Shown: one piece after another, positions 43,172 through 54,084 of the stretch
How positions within the stretch are numbered: position 1 is the stretch's first letter
How the letters are laid out: each line of letters begins with the position of its first letter
NCBI GenBank assembly: GCA_900155495.1
Contig: FTLJ01000535.1
Coordinates: 1-62,057 of the forward strand
Direction of reading: 5' to 3'
Origin: Porogramme epimiltina
Taxonomy: Eukaryota; Basidiomycota; Agaricomycetes; Polyporales; Polyporaceae
Length of the DNA: 62,057 bases
Made by a program: the position numbers and the translations under genes
The notes under the pieces: model-generated
Database searches by the model: none
The model's input: the letters and a program-made list of their open reading frames with translations, nothing else
What the model was told of the DNA's origin: nothing

Positions 43172-44383
43172 ATGCCGACAGTCACATCCGGAAAGGTCCT
43201 CGTCACAGGCGCAAATGGCTTTGTGGCAGCTTGGATTGTAAAGGAGCTTCTCGATAGAGGATACGCCGTCCGTGGCACGGTGCGCTCCGAAGCCAAGGCA
43301 GCACCGTTGAGATCGTTTTTCGGCACATACGGGGACAAGTTCGAGACCGCAATTGTCGAAGATATAACCAAGGTAAGGGATCATTGTTGTCCCACCCCTT
43401 CCCGTTTGTTGACTGGGCACAATTTAGGACGGAGCGTTCGATGAAGCAGTCAAAGGAGTCGACGCGGTCATGCACACTGCGTCGCCGGTTGTCTTCACGG
43501 AGGGTGATCCGGCTATAGTCATTGAACCTGCAGTCCGCGGGACGACCTCCATCCTCACCTCCGCACGCAAGGCCTCCAGCATCCGCCGCGTAGTGATCAC
43601 GTCGTCGACCGCCGCTATCCTTACGTTCCAAGACGCCCCTCGCATATTCTCAGAGGAAGACTGGAACGAAGCCGTTCTTGAAGCAGTGCGCACGCAAGGC
43701 ATCGCGGCAAACAGCACCGAGAAGTATTGCGCCAGCAAGGTGCTCGCCGAGCGCGCCGCATGGGATGTGTGGCGCGGGTGGAAGGACGGCGGCGACGTCG
43801 AATGGGACCTTGTGGCGATTAACCCGCCATGGGTGTATGGGCCGCCACTCTTGCCGGGTACGAAGCTCGAGCAGTTTAGCGAGTCCGTCATCGAATGGCA
43901 CAGGACGATCGTCCTAGGAGGGCAGTCACAGATTCCTCGAGGGTGAGCATATCATTCTTACTATCCTCGCTCGTATGACTGTCACTGAACACATTTCGTC
44001 GCAGGTCGTCCTATGTCGATGTCCGGGACCTTGCGATTGCGCACGTGCTCGCGATTATTAAGCCGGACGCTGCCGGGGAGCGTATCATTGCGAGCGCCAG
44101 GGGGTTTACCTGGGACGAATGGGGTATGACGCATGCTGTTGTTCGCGCCTGGAAGTTCACTGATGGAGTTGGTTGACCCGTCTTCCTAGTAACCGCCTCG
44201 CGTCAACACTTCCCCGAGCTACCTGTGAGGAGCGAAGACCGTGATCCTCAGACTCCGACTGTTTATCACGTCGCCTACGTTCCTGACAAAGAGCAGAGAC
44301 TCCTAGGAGTCAAGTTCCGTACCATAGAGGAGACGGCAAAGGATACACTGGACGAGTTCAAAGCGCGGGGTTGGCTCCCCTAG
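43172..44383 (+). CDS. NAD(P)-dependent dihydroflavonol-reductase/GRE2-like dehydrogenase, copy 1
   Basis: Four exons (43172-43372, 43428-43942, 44005-44123, 44190-44383), 342 residues, standard family length. The Rossmann nucleotide-binding motif is [23 protein letters not shown] is the family segment after beta-4, VVITSSTAAI carries the catalytic Ser region, and [15 protein letters not shown] has the YxxxK catalytic pair. [11 protein letters not shown] and SSYVDVRDLAIAHV follow, and the end is LDEFKARGWLP. This extended-SDR class reduces aldehydes or ketones (for example methylglyoxal in yeast GRE2, dihydroflavonols in plants). The true substrate is not visible. It is followed 401 bp downstream by a tandem copy. 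Confidence 0.9.
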
Positions 44384-44784
44384 TTGTTCGCATGGGTCTG
44401 GCGGTGTAGGAATGGATAGTTCTACAATCTTGACGCATGTCGGGATCTCGGATTCTACGTTTACTACGTAGCGGCTTTATATTGAAGGTAGATCTCTAGC
44501 AAGGAATATAGCGTCCTCATTAGTCTAACATATGCGGCACAGACTAGACTGAGATCAGGTGGCAGCGAAATATACCCCAACCGTGTGTAATTGATGATAG
44601 GAACGAACTTCGATGTCACATGGAGATGAGGGAACAATGATAGACTCGTCTGCGAAGCTATGGTGGGAACTTCTCCACGGCATCTACTTAAAGAGTCGAT
44701 CACAGGCCCACTGTTCCCTTAGAGGGGTACCCTAGCCCTATCCGATCCCGGCGATAGAACCCAGGCTGAGCCACTTATTCGAAG
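44384..44784. other. Spacer between tandem dehydrogenases
   Basis: 401 bp with no gene; promoter of copy 2. The clear TATA box of copy 1 is not conserved here. Confidence 0.5.
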
Positions 44785-45972
44785 ATGCCAGCAGTGACCA
44801 CGGGTAAGGTCCTCGTGTCTGGTGCTAATGGCTACGTTGCATCGTGGCTTGTCAAGGAGCTACTCGATCAGGGATATACTGTTCGAGGGACTGTGCGTTC
44901 TGAAACAAAAGCAGCCCCCCTACGGTCGTTCTTCGGCAGCTATGGGGACAAGTTCGAGATTGCCATTGTTGAAGACATCACGAAGGTGAGAAGAATCCAA
45001 GACTGGTGCTCCACATCTAATTCCTAACCCCAATCCTGGAATGTAGGACGGCGCATTTGATATAGCAGTTCAAGGCATCGATGCGGTCATGCATACCGCA
45101 TCCCCGGTGCGCTTCACGGATGGCGACCCCATAGATCCCGCCGTTCGCGGGACTACGTCCATCCTTGCCTCAGTGCGCCAGACTACAAGCGTTCGTCGTG
45201 TCGTCATTACGTCTTCGTGCGCTGCGGTCACCACCATACAAGAGGAACCCCGCGTTTTCTCCGAGGACGACTGGAACGACGCCGCCGTAGAGGTGGTGCG
45301 GGCGATGGGCGCGGCCGCTCACGACGCCTTCAAGTACTGCGCAAGCAAGGTGCTAGCCGAGCGCGCTGCGTGGGATATGTGGCACCGGTGGAAGGACAAC
45401 GGGGAGGTCGAGTGGGATCTTGTCGTCCTCAACCCTCCATGGGTGTATGGACCGCCCCTGCTGCCAAATATCAAACTTGAGGAGACAAGCGAGTCTGTCA
45501 TCGACTGGCATGGCAGAGTTGTGAAAGGGGTTCCAGATAGCAAGACCATGGCTCCGAGAGGGTTAGTGTTTCAGTTGTTTTGCCTGGCATTCATGAACTG
45601 AGGTGCCGCCATAGATCAACATATATCGACGTCCGAGACCTCGCCACTGTCCATGTCGCCTCGATCGTGAAAGCGGCTGCGGGCGGTGAACGAATCATAG
45701 CGAGCGCACATCCGTGGACTTGGGATCGTTGGGGTAAGTTTTGGCTTGACGCGTTTGGCTAGGCATTGCTCAATGCTTTCTTAGTGTATGCCGCCCATCG
45801 CCTCTTCCCGGAACTACCTGCAGGGGTCGAGGACTACGACCCAGAGGCTGCCGCATATCACATTATGTACGTGCCAGACAAGGAACAGCGATTGTTAGGA
45901 GTCAACTTCCGCACGTTGGAGGAGACGGCTAGGGATTCCTTAAATGATTTCAAGGCGCGAGGTTGGCTGTAA
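44785..45972 (+). CDS. NAD(P)-dependent dihydroflavonol-reductase/GRE2-like dehydrogenase, copy 2
   Basis: Tandem paralogue of the previous gene with the same four-exon layout. Motifs: [15 protein letters not shown] (nucleotide binding), [39 protein letters not shown] (YxxxK), [26 protein letters not shown] and [20 protein letters not shown]. It ends [10 protein letters not shown] with the stop at 45970-45972. The catalytic residues are intact, so both copies should be active. The first exons are nearly identical in protein (AAPLRSFFG and YGDKFE), while the region after PEL diverges ([15 protein letters not shown] versus RSEDRDPQTPTVYHV), which may reflect substrate-loop differences. The 3' end is only about 100 bp from the convergent F-box gene. 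Confidence 0.9.
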
Positions 45973-46076
45973 TTGAGGTCGCGGTGGATCGTCATCTCAG
46001 TCTCTGCGGACGGTGGAAAGACTATCAGACTAGAACAACAATCTGTACAATGGGTCTACCTATATGCACATGTACT

Positions 46077-47941
46077 TCACGTATTCTCCTGATCCTGACC
46101 ACCTGCGTCCTCCGACATCATCTCCGCCAATGTGACTATATCCCGGTTCCTCCGAGCCCGCCTGCAAATCTTCACTGTAGCGAGTACACCATCCCAAAAA
46201 TCCACTTGCCCCTCCGCTGGTGATCGATAGTGCTCGCCCCACCACATGCGGTCAGCGGAGCCCATGCGGGTGAGGGACGGGAACATCCTGTCAAGGATGA
46301 ACCCAAGACCGACTGCGTCGGCTGCACCTGCGTCGAGGGCGCAGTCGAACCGCAGTTCCTTCAGCGGATGATCCATGAGCGGAAAGGCCGCTGCGTCGGG
46401 GAGCGTGCCTGGGGGGTCGTTCTTGGGTACCGTGAGCATCCGCCGCGAGAAGTTGTAGGGATGCTGCATGCCCTCTGTGCCATTCCTATTCGACCCTGGT
46501 GATTCCGGATTTGGGTCAGGCGCGATATGAATGAAGGGGATGGCTAGCTTGACGAGGCTTGGGCAGCGGCGGGCAAACTCGGCGAGTGTTCGTGGGGTGA
46601 CGCCGGTGGCCAGTTCCGGACGTGCCTGATCGGGTGGAGTGCAGAGGAAGGTAAGTGAAGCAAGTTTAGGCCACGCGGAGGCTATCGCGCTGTAGAAGTC
46701 GTCGGTGAGGTGGACATCGAGGGCACCGAAGTCGATGTCCACGATGATGAGCGTGCGCAACGCCAGGAGGGATTCGATAGCGTCGAGCAGGGAAGAGTTG
46801 GTGTTGTCCACGATTTCGTCAGGTTCGAGCCCGTCTATGGAGATCCGAGAGATGCGCCAGGTGAACTCTTCGAGGGCTGGGAACTGACGGGCGATGAGCT
46901 CGCACAGCGGCTGCCACTCTTCGAGCGTGAGCACCGAGCTATATTCGAGATCGTCGCCCATCTTGAGAGACAGGAGGGGCGACGAGGCGCAAGCCTCGAG
47001 AATTCTTCGCTTCAGGCTGGATTGTTCGGCATGCGAGATGTCGATGCAGTATAGCTTTTCCAAGCAGACAAACCCGGTGAAGAACAGCTGCTCGGAGTCG
47101 TCGTCCTCGGGACTCTTGATGTCCGCCACGAGCTCTTCGAGGGCTGGGAATTTGGAGAAAACGCTCATGGCTTCCATACGCACCCAACCCTGCTCGATGC
47201 ACACGTAGCGTAGATGATGAAAGTTGACCATTGGGGTGAAGTACGCCGCCGGAACGTCGACGTCATGTGATAAGAACATGGTGAGGGAGTGAAGATCTGG
47301 CGCCCGTGACACGATCTCCCGGGAGATCGCTGAGCATTCGTCGATCTCAGCAAACGGGTCCGTGGCGTCAAGCGTGATATCGAGACGGTCGAGACGTTTC
47401 CACGTGAACCGTATCACGTCTTTATTGCTGGCGTCTTCCGTCCTAAAGATGAGATAGCGCAGGAATGGGAACATAGGTTGGCCGTCGATGAGAGTGTCGA
47501 CATGATCCCATACTTTTGCGGGTACGACCAATTTGCCATCTTCCCGGTTGGTGAACAGTCGTACCAAGTTCCCCAATCCACGAAAGCGTTCGAGTTGAGC
47601 CAGGGGGGTGCCCCGTCCGGATAGGGTCTAATAGCGTACTTGGTTAGCGTCGCGTGGGGACGGTGCCCTCTTTTCATAGAACTCACGCAAAGAATCTTCT
47701 TTTTGTTCCCGCGGCCCGTACGACGAGAGGATATTGACGGCAGTGCCCTCAACAGGGGCATGATGGATGGAAGATGTCTCCATAGCACTTCTTCGGCGGG
47801 TCCTCTCCAGGCTTTACAAACAAGAGTGAGCGGGGCCACATCACGAGGAGAAAGCGGTACGTCCAGGAACTGAGGGACGGCATGACGGATGATAAGGAGA
47901 AGAATCTCAGGTGTGGAGAGAACGCGTTGTTGGGCCGACAT
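46077..47941 (-). CDS. F-box/LRR-like protein
   Basis: Exons 47941-47687 and 47627-46077 (59-nt phase-0 intron GTGAGT...TTAG), about 601 residues. The N-terminus is F-box-like: LSTPEILLLIIRHAVPQFL, then LTLVCKAWRGPAEEVLWRHL. The remainder has irregular leucine-rich segments: FLRYLIFRTEDASNK, LDRLDITLDAT, APDLHSLTMFLSHDVD, FPALEELVADIKSPED, WPKLASLTFLCTP, CPSLVKLAIPFIHIAP and HPLKELRFDCALDAG. This is the usual agaricomycete F-box layout, where the F-box binds Skp1 in an SCF ubiquitin ligase and the repeats choose a target. This is family knowledge, not shown here. The extreme C-terminus is acidic (MSEDAGGQDQENT). Confidence 0.88.
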
Positions 47942-50062
47942 TCCTATCCGTATACGAGGCTTCCGAGTGGGGAGAGTCTTCTGCGATGGTTGGAGCGGAT
48001 ATACGGGGTGGGGGTGTATGGGTTGGAGACGGGAAGAGCAGCAAACGATTTATATAACATCTACGGTAGAAACGCTGAGAATCAGTCGTTGGGTTTGCAG
48101 GGGCAGAATGTGAATGCCAGCAGCACCTTTGTACATCGGGTAGACAGCACATTTGTGTACTGGTTGCGCGTCACGATGGTATTGTTATGTGTCTTCGGGG
48201 TAGTTGGGGGGCCGGTTGAAAGCCACGTTGCCTGAGCTGCCTCGTGCCAGGGATATCTACTGTAACTAAACATTTACGTAATATTGGGCAAAAGAGACGT
48301 TTAGTCCCTTGCGAGGACTTGGGTGATGCCAGATTGGGGGTGCCTCTACGGTTATTGTTAGAGTACTTGTGAAAGATTTGCGAAAGACCTTCCCATCGAC
48401 TGTGGCACCAGATGACCGGCTTATAGTCGGTGTTTAATAGAAACACGGACTTGCGCACCTTTTATTCTACAGAAGAAGTCGTCTTTCTGAACCGGGCATA
48501 CCACAACAGAATGGGTAAGCCCAACTGCTGCCTCATAGGGATGCGCACCCGACCCCTGTACCACACTGTGTAAGCGAAAATATTACGATAGAGCAAAGTC
48601 CAACGTACAAAGCCGCTATCTCTGAGTAGGCGATCCTAAGTGGCAACAGTAAAGAACTTGTCCATAAACCAAAGTACATGGTCGTTATATCCACACCAAT
48701 GGGGGCCTCATCATAGTGGGGTTGATTCGTGTTGGCGAACGTCTTAGGTCTCGAGTGGCTCCGGTCATCCCGTCTGAGGCCCATAGTCGAGTTGGAGATC
48801 GTAAAGGCCGTATCTTGTGGTCTTCATCGAGTTCGGTGGTGGAACTGATGTGAAATGGTGACGAATCGCGGCACCGCGCATTGTGGCAACGTCTGGGGCT
48901 TCAAATGCTATAACGCTGCACTCCCCGGGATTGGGTGTTGCAGCAGACTAGGCATAAAACGTACCAAAGACAGTTGTATTAGACAGCCCTACACAAGTGA
49001 CGCCACTCTACTCGTAGGTACCGAACACACGGATCCCAGCCCGCCAACTCCTGAAACTACCATAGCCTATAGGTAGACCGGTCATGAGTGTCGGATAGGA
49101 GGACAACCTGATATCTTCGGCGGACGGTCGACCATCGCATCGTCTTAAGTACGAAGAGCCAGTATTTAGTGTAATCATCATCCCCCCTCTGCATCGCCTT
49201 ACGACCCCTAAGCGTAACATGAGCGTGAAAGGGGAGGAGACATGTAGCATTCTGCATACACTCATGACTCACTGGGGCTTTTACCGAACGAATTGTCCCG
49301 TGGAGATTTCGGCACGCATTCTACTGCTGATGAGGTTATGCCGAGCGCATATACGAGGACATATAATGGGTGCCTGTTCCGGGTGCAGGAGGACATGCCT
49401 TGCGGACGTTGGGCGTGGAATGTGTGGCCCACTATGCAACCATTTGGCCGTCTTCTATCCGTAAGGCAACAGTCGACTTCAAGTTGGTCAGTTTGCGTAC
49501 CTCTTATACCCAACGTAGCCAGTCTTAATGCTCATCACGGTAAGGCCCTCCTCCTAGAGATTGCCCTTCATGGGTCGGGAACTGGAGGCGGATGGCAGGG
49601 ACTTGTTGACATGCGGTAAGGGGATTAACACCAGAGATCACGGCGCAGGCTGAGAGTGAATGCAGGTGGCAAGAAGGATACGGTCTATGGTGGACATCGG
49701 GGGAGGACGTGGTTGAAACTTGAGAAAGCTTGAGATCACAGTCCTGGGGCCGAGGTGCTGATAAATTCTATCACGTGACACGACGCCGCACCCAAGTTCA
49801 GATTATTTCGTTCGGGCATATAGCAGCCCCGGTCTTATATAACGTACATAAATTTCGTATCTGAGGTCGGCGTAGCTTACATGGTATCTAGAGTAAAGAG
49901 TATATATCGTAAAACCCCCACACAGCCGTGATCGGTCCAACGGAGAAACCTACTAGAGGCGCTGACGAGGTAGCATCCGGTCAGTAGCACTATCTAGAGA
50001 CCGCTGGACTTGGGACTCGGGCCCGGGACCGAGGGGAATCCTGGGTGACGCAGAACACACGC
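47942..50062. other. Gene-poor stretch of about 2.1 kb
   Basis: All frames are short, without motifs, introns of good form or repeats I can detect by eye. The first part is the upstream region of the F-box gene. Confidence 0.45.
48050..48056 (-). promoter_or_regulatory. TATA box of F-box gene
   Basis: TATATAA on the minus strand about 110 nt upstream of the ATG at 47941. Confidence 0.45.
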
Positions 50063-51722
50063 CTATACATCCCCGCGGAATACTACGTTCGACGGCGAGG
50101 CCAGTGCGTCATGTCCTTCCTTCTTCGCATCGATGCCGGCCTCGATGTCACCGTCTCGTACCGTCGTCACCGTCGTGGTGAGGGAAATCGCCTGTGCCAC
50201 ATCTGGGCCTTGCGTGTGCGTGCTGACGGTATCACCGCGCGAGCTTTGGAAGATGGACGGGTAGCGGGTGCTTTGCGACGTAGAGCCAGGCGCCCAGCGG
50301 AGGGCGGAGGCCGTGACACCTGTCCCGGTGCGCGTGGACTCGTGCCCGAGGCCGAGACCGACACGGACGGTGATGAGCATGAAGGCGATCCCGTTCATCG
50401 CGGGGAGGCAGCTTGACCCGATCGCCTCCCATGGAGATCCAGAAATATAGCATGCGAGGTAGAATATAACCCAGGCGCTGCGATAGACGGGTATGATCAA
50501 CATGTGCAGACAAAGGTCGCACAAAAGGCTACGTACGTCCAAAGAGTTGCACTTTCTACGAAGATAACGAGACCCTCCTGTATGTAGCAAGATAAAGTAA
50601 TTAAGGAGAGTGCATCGTGTCGGGATATGGTAAGATGCCTACCATGACACGCTTGCCTGAGCCCAATACACCAGTGCGCCGCAGGCGCCTGTTGGACGAC
50701 CAAATACGCCATGCGATGGCGCCTGCGCGGTGTGATTCAGTAAAAGCAGATGAACGAGAATAAAGGGAGCGCACTGGTGCAGTAGAGGTTGTCACTGACA
50801 AGCGGGGAAGAAAGTTAGTGATGTTAGACATATGCAATACGAAAAGGGATCTTTGCATACCATAACGTCATGGCGCCGGTGCTAGTGATCCAAGGCCCAA
50901 CAGCGACCGTAAATATCCCTGCGCTTGAAGGAGACACAGTGAAGGCGTGAGCCATCCCACTCGCCGCAACTATATCCAGCAAGAATTTAGGGCGAGGAGA
51001 TGTGATACAGCGACAGAACGACACACCTATGAGCCCAATGTTACAACATGCTGGGAATACGATCACGCGCCAGTCGTGGTTCCACACGAGCCAAACGCGG
51101 TATGTCTGGTTCCGAACGATATCAACAAATCTTAACTACATTAGATCCGCGGCAGAAAGATATGCTCACAATGACGATGTCTCCTACGATCCCGTTCACG
51201 ACGAGGGCAAGAAGCCTGGCCACCTGGTTCTTCTCGTGAAGGTCGGTGAGGAATACCACTGTGGGCTGGCCACCGCCTTCCTTAACGATTCCGACTACCA
51301 CACGGTTTGCAGAAATGATGGCATGCTGATCATCGTCGTCATCATCACGATTAGCGTTCAAAGCAGGGAAGCGTTCAAAGCAGGGAATACAGGTGAAGGT
51401 CAGCTTCGAAACAGATGCATATTCTGCGCTGTAAACCACTCACCGCGGTTACGCTCAGTAACAGGAGGATGTTCGCGATAATGAGGGGCGACCGACGAAC
51501 GCCCAACGCGGCCATTCCCCATCGTTGTATCCGTAAGAGCGCTAGGCTGGCCGTGCTTCCCTTCGCGCCACTGAACCCGCTGGAGCTGCTCGGGGAAGCG
51601 AACGACTTGTGGTGCCGGCGAGTCAGGAGGATGAGCGAGGCGGTGGCGAGGATGAGGAAGATGCCGAAGAGCGTAAACTGAAGCAGGATCGAGATGAGGT
51701 TGGCGGTGATGAAGTCCGCCAT
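50063..51722 (-). CDS. Seven-transmembrane orphan protein of agaricomycete type
   Basis: Multi-exon gene starting at 51722. Pieces in order: MADFITANLISILLQFTLFG then IFLILATASLILLTRR (TM1), SPLIIANILLLLSVTA (TM2), LTDLHEKNQVARLLALVVN with GIVGDIVIV (TM3), YRVWLVWNHDWRVIVFPACC and NIGLIGVSF (TM4), FTVAVGPWITSTGA and IAWRIWSSNRRLRR (TM5). Then VVESATLWTYVAFCATFV (TM6) and SCLPAMNGIAFMLITVRVGL (TM7), followed by a polar tail ending SNVVFRGDV. The pattern (V-W-N after TM3, A-x-R-I-W after TM5, V-E-S-A before TM6, G-I-A-F-x-L-I-x-V-R-V-G-L late) is a common but uncharacterised family in mushroom genomes. Internal exon limits are approximate. Confidence 0.82.
51354..51387. repeat. 17-bp tandem duplication in an intron
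   Basis: GCGTTCAAAGCAGGGAA occurs twice back to back inside what looks like the second intron of the 7TM gene. It probably lengthens that intron; no function apparent. Confidence 0.8.
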
Positions 51723-53302
51723 GACTGGCAGGGAATGGAGGCAAGCTTTGAGGGTGTCGCGTTGCGCCGCAGGACGGCTAGCGGGGAAGAGGGACGAGGG
51801 AAGACCTGTCTGCCCGGTGAGTGCATCCGCCAGCCGGCAGTCTGGCCATAATATACGCACAGCCGCCGGCGGACCCGTCTCGATATCAGGTACCGAATTT
51901 AAGGTTGGAAGATTGCGGTCCGTCTTGCCAGTCTGAAGCCGATGTGGGACCGACTCGGCGCTTCATGGGAGACACGGGGAGGCACTGCGCCGCCCAGGTA
52001 ACCCCTTCATCGCCATCCAGAGAGTAGATCTAAGCGATCCCGTCAGCAATGGTATTCATATACTAAGACCGTGACCACACCCACTACAGAATCACGACCG
52101 CATCCGCGATGAAATCCCAAAGGGCGCTGTTATGGTACGTCCAGCTATCGGTGCAAGAGAGGAGCAATCCCATCACGGTTCTTTGTTGGCTTGATGAACC
52201 TTGCTCTTCTGAGGACTTACGGTGTGTTTCTTGTGACCATTGCGAGAGAGAACCATCGCCCTGGGCGCATCCATCAATGTCGCTCGCTGTTGCGTTCACA
52301 CAGCCCGTCAGAGGGGGTTCTGTCAAACCTTAGATGCTGAGGGAGAAACAATCACCTGACTACCGGACTTTCCCCGAGTGCTCTACAGAAGCCGGAGGTT
52401 GAGGAAGAGCTATATCGGGTGTCGTGTTGCCTTTGCATCCACCTACTTCGCCACGGTAGCGCCTCACTTGCGCCTTCTTGATATGACTATGCTGCGCCTG
52501 TCTCCAGCGAAGCATTCCGAAGTCTTCTCGCATTGCCGTCTTGGTTCACTGTCCGCGTTGCACCTTCCAAAGCATAGCCGCACGTGATAGATATAGGTCC
52601 GCGTTGTGATCCAGCGAAATACCCCAAGCCCCACGCATATACGGGAACTGCTCCTACAGGTCGCGGTCAGCTCTTCAACAGGTTTGTGAGTAGCGTGCGA
52701 TCCGGATACTTTGTAGGGCAAATCATATCAGACTGAGAATCATAGTAATCAGCGAGCGGAAGAAGAGAAGACGGACATTGATCGAACCTGAAACATGTAC
52801 ATTATTTGGTGCAGCCACAACGAGGACGAACGTGCGTCCTAATGGTACAGACCATGGCAGGTATCACCTGAGATTTGGAACTCAAAAATGACACAAGAGA
52901 AGAAAAGCAATCAGATCGGCACATACCGTAGCCTAGCTTAGCAAGCCTACTCCTGATGCTGCAAGGCTGAGGACGAGGACGCCTCGAGTGGCTGGACGGA
53001 GCTCGTTCATTTGTTGAGCCTCTGAGTTGCCTTATATTAAGAGAGTAAGTATGTGGGAGAGAACTTGCACATATAGAATTTGCACTAAACATGCAATCGC
53101 CAAGGCGGGAAAGGAGGTAATAATTGAGCACATGCGCCCGCTCCGTTTGAGATAAGGTCTGGGAGCACTGCCCATTTCACCCGGGAGGGAAGATAAAGAA
53201 GAAGAGGTACAACATGACGGCATCCCGCAACAGTTCTCATGCCCTTATTGAGGGAGCTCGAGGGATCTCCAACGGCCTCTGGCGTTCATAAAAAGTTTAC
53301 AC
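51723..53302. other. Intergenic; may contain 3' exons of the next gene
   Basis: The left part has no recognisable gene. The part 53085-53302 has an open minus frame (LPDLISNGAGACAQLLPPFP) that could be the last exon of the gene at 53303-53809, but I could not fix the splice sites. Confidence 0.4.
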
Positions 53303-53809
53303 TTACCAGGCCGTCGCTGTGAATAGCACCCAACACGGGGCTACCGTCATATCTGGGCTCAGATAGTCCCGGCCGAAGAACCCGGAGAACCACTGAGGCA
53401 ATGCATTCCGGATGTATTCTGGGTCCGACTCGTCGAAACCGGGCGCTGCGGGGTCGTCGGAATGGGTGATTGAACGGAGACTTCGGCGATTCCGCCTTGA
53501 ACGTTGTAAGAGGAGTAGTTTATATGGATACGTTTTAAGTCCGGCGTGCGCCTGCCGCAGAGCAGAGGGAAGAGCGAATTGGTGAGCTAGCATGCCTCGT
53601 GACTGTAGACTACCACTGGCAGGAGCTGTTGAGGTGATGATACCAGAAGCAATAGGCGCCATCAGCGGAGTACGGAAATTATTTACTGTCCGATAGGCTC
53701 CGCCTTCGGCACTCTTCGGCACTGTCATCGAGGGAGATTTGTCGAGACACTGGGTTCGCGGTTCTATATACACCTCAGTCCAAACGCCGTCTTCATAGAT
53801 CGTACTCAT
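53303..53809 (-). CDS. Unrecognised protein, probably incomplete at its 3' end
   Basis: A 168-codon frame starting MSTIYEDGVWTEVYIEPRTQ. It contains a Ser/Ala-rich middle (ASGIITSTAPASGS), a basic stretch (QRSRRNRRSLRS) and an aromatic C-terminal part (YIRNALPQWFSGFFGRDYLS). A GTAAGT donor follows the Ala-Trp at the end of the frame (53317 region), so further exons are likely. No family recognised. The composition is not that of a shadow frame and the opposite strand is poor in open frames here, which supports coding. Confidence 0.4.
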   Translation of the reverse strand: MSTIYEDGVWTEVYIEPRTQCLDKSPSMTVPKSAEGGAYRTVNNFRTPLMAPIASGIITSTAPASGSLQSRGMLAHQFALPSALRQAHAGLKTYPYKLLLLQRSRRNRRSLRSITHSDDPAAPGFDESDPEYIRNALPQWFSGFFGRDYLSPDMTVAPCWVLFTATAW

Positions 53810-54084
53810 CGTCCTCTTTCTACCTTATTCCTAGCCCGAGAGAATAAGAGAATTATGTTACGGTCAACTCAACGAAGTTTTTAGCAAGCAAGCAAGACCT
53901 AGTAGACAAGTGTGACATCCCGGGCCAATAGTAGCAAGTACTTCTATAATCTGGAACAGTGAATTGCTATCACACCTGCTCCTGAGGGCTGTGCAGCACC
54001 CCGTCCAGTGCATGAGTGCCACTGGACAGTCCAATTTGGCGCTTTTCCGTTGTACGCTGTGTCCCGCTACTATCGTCTTCAGTG

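Noticed and set aside
47942..50062. Short ORFs upstream of the F-box gene as small genes
   Set aside because: None has a signal peptide, good splice sites or motif.
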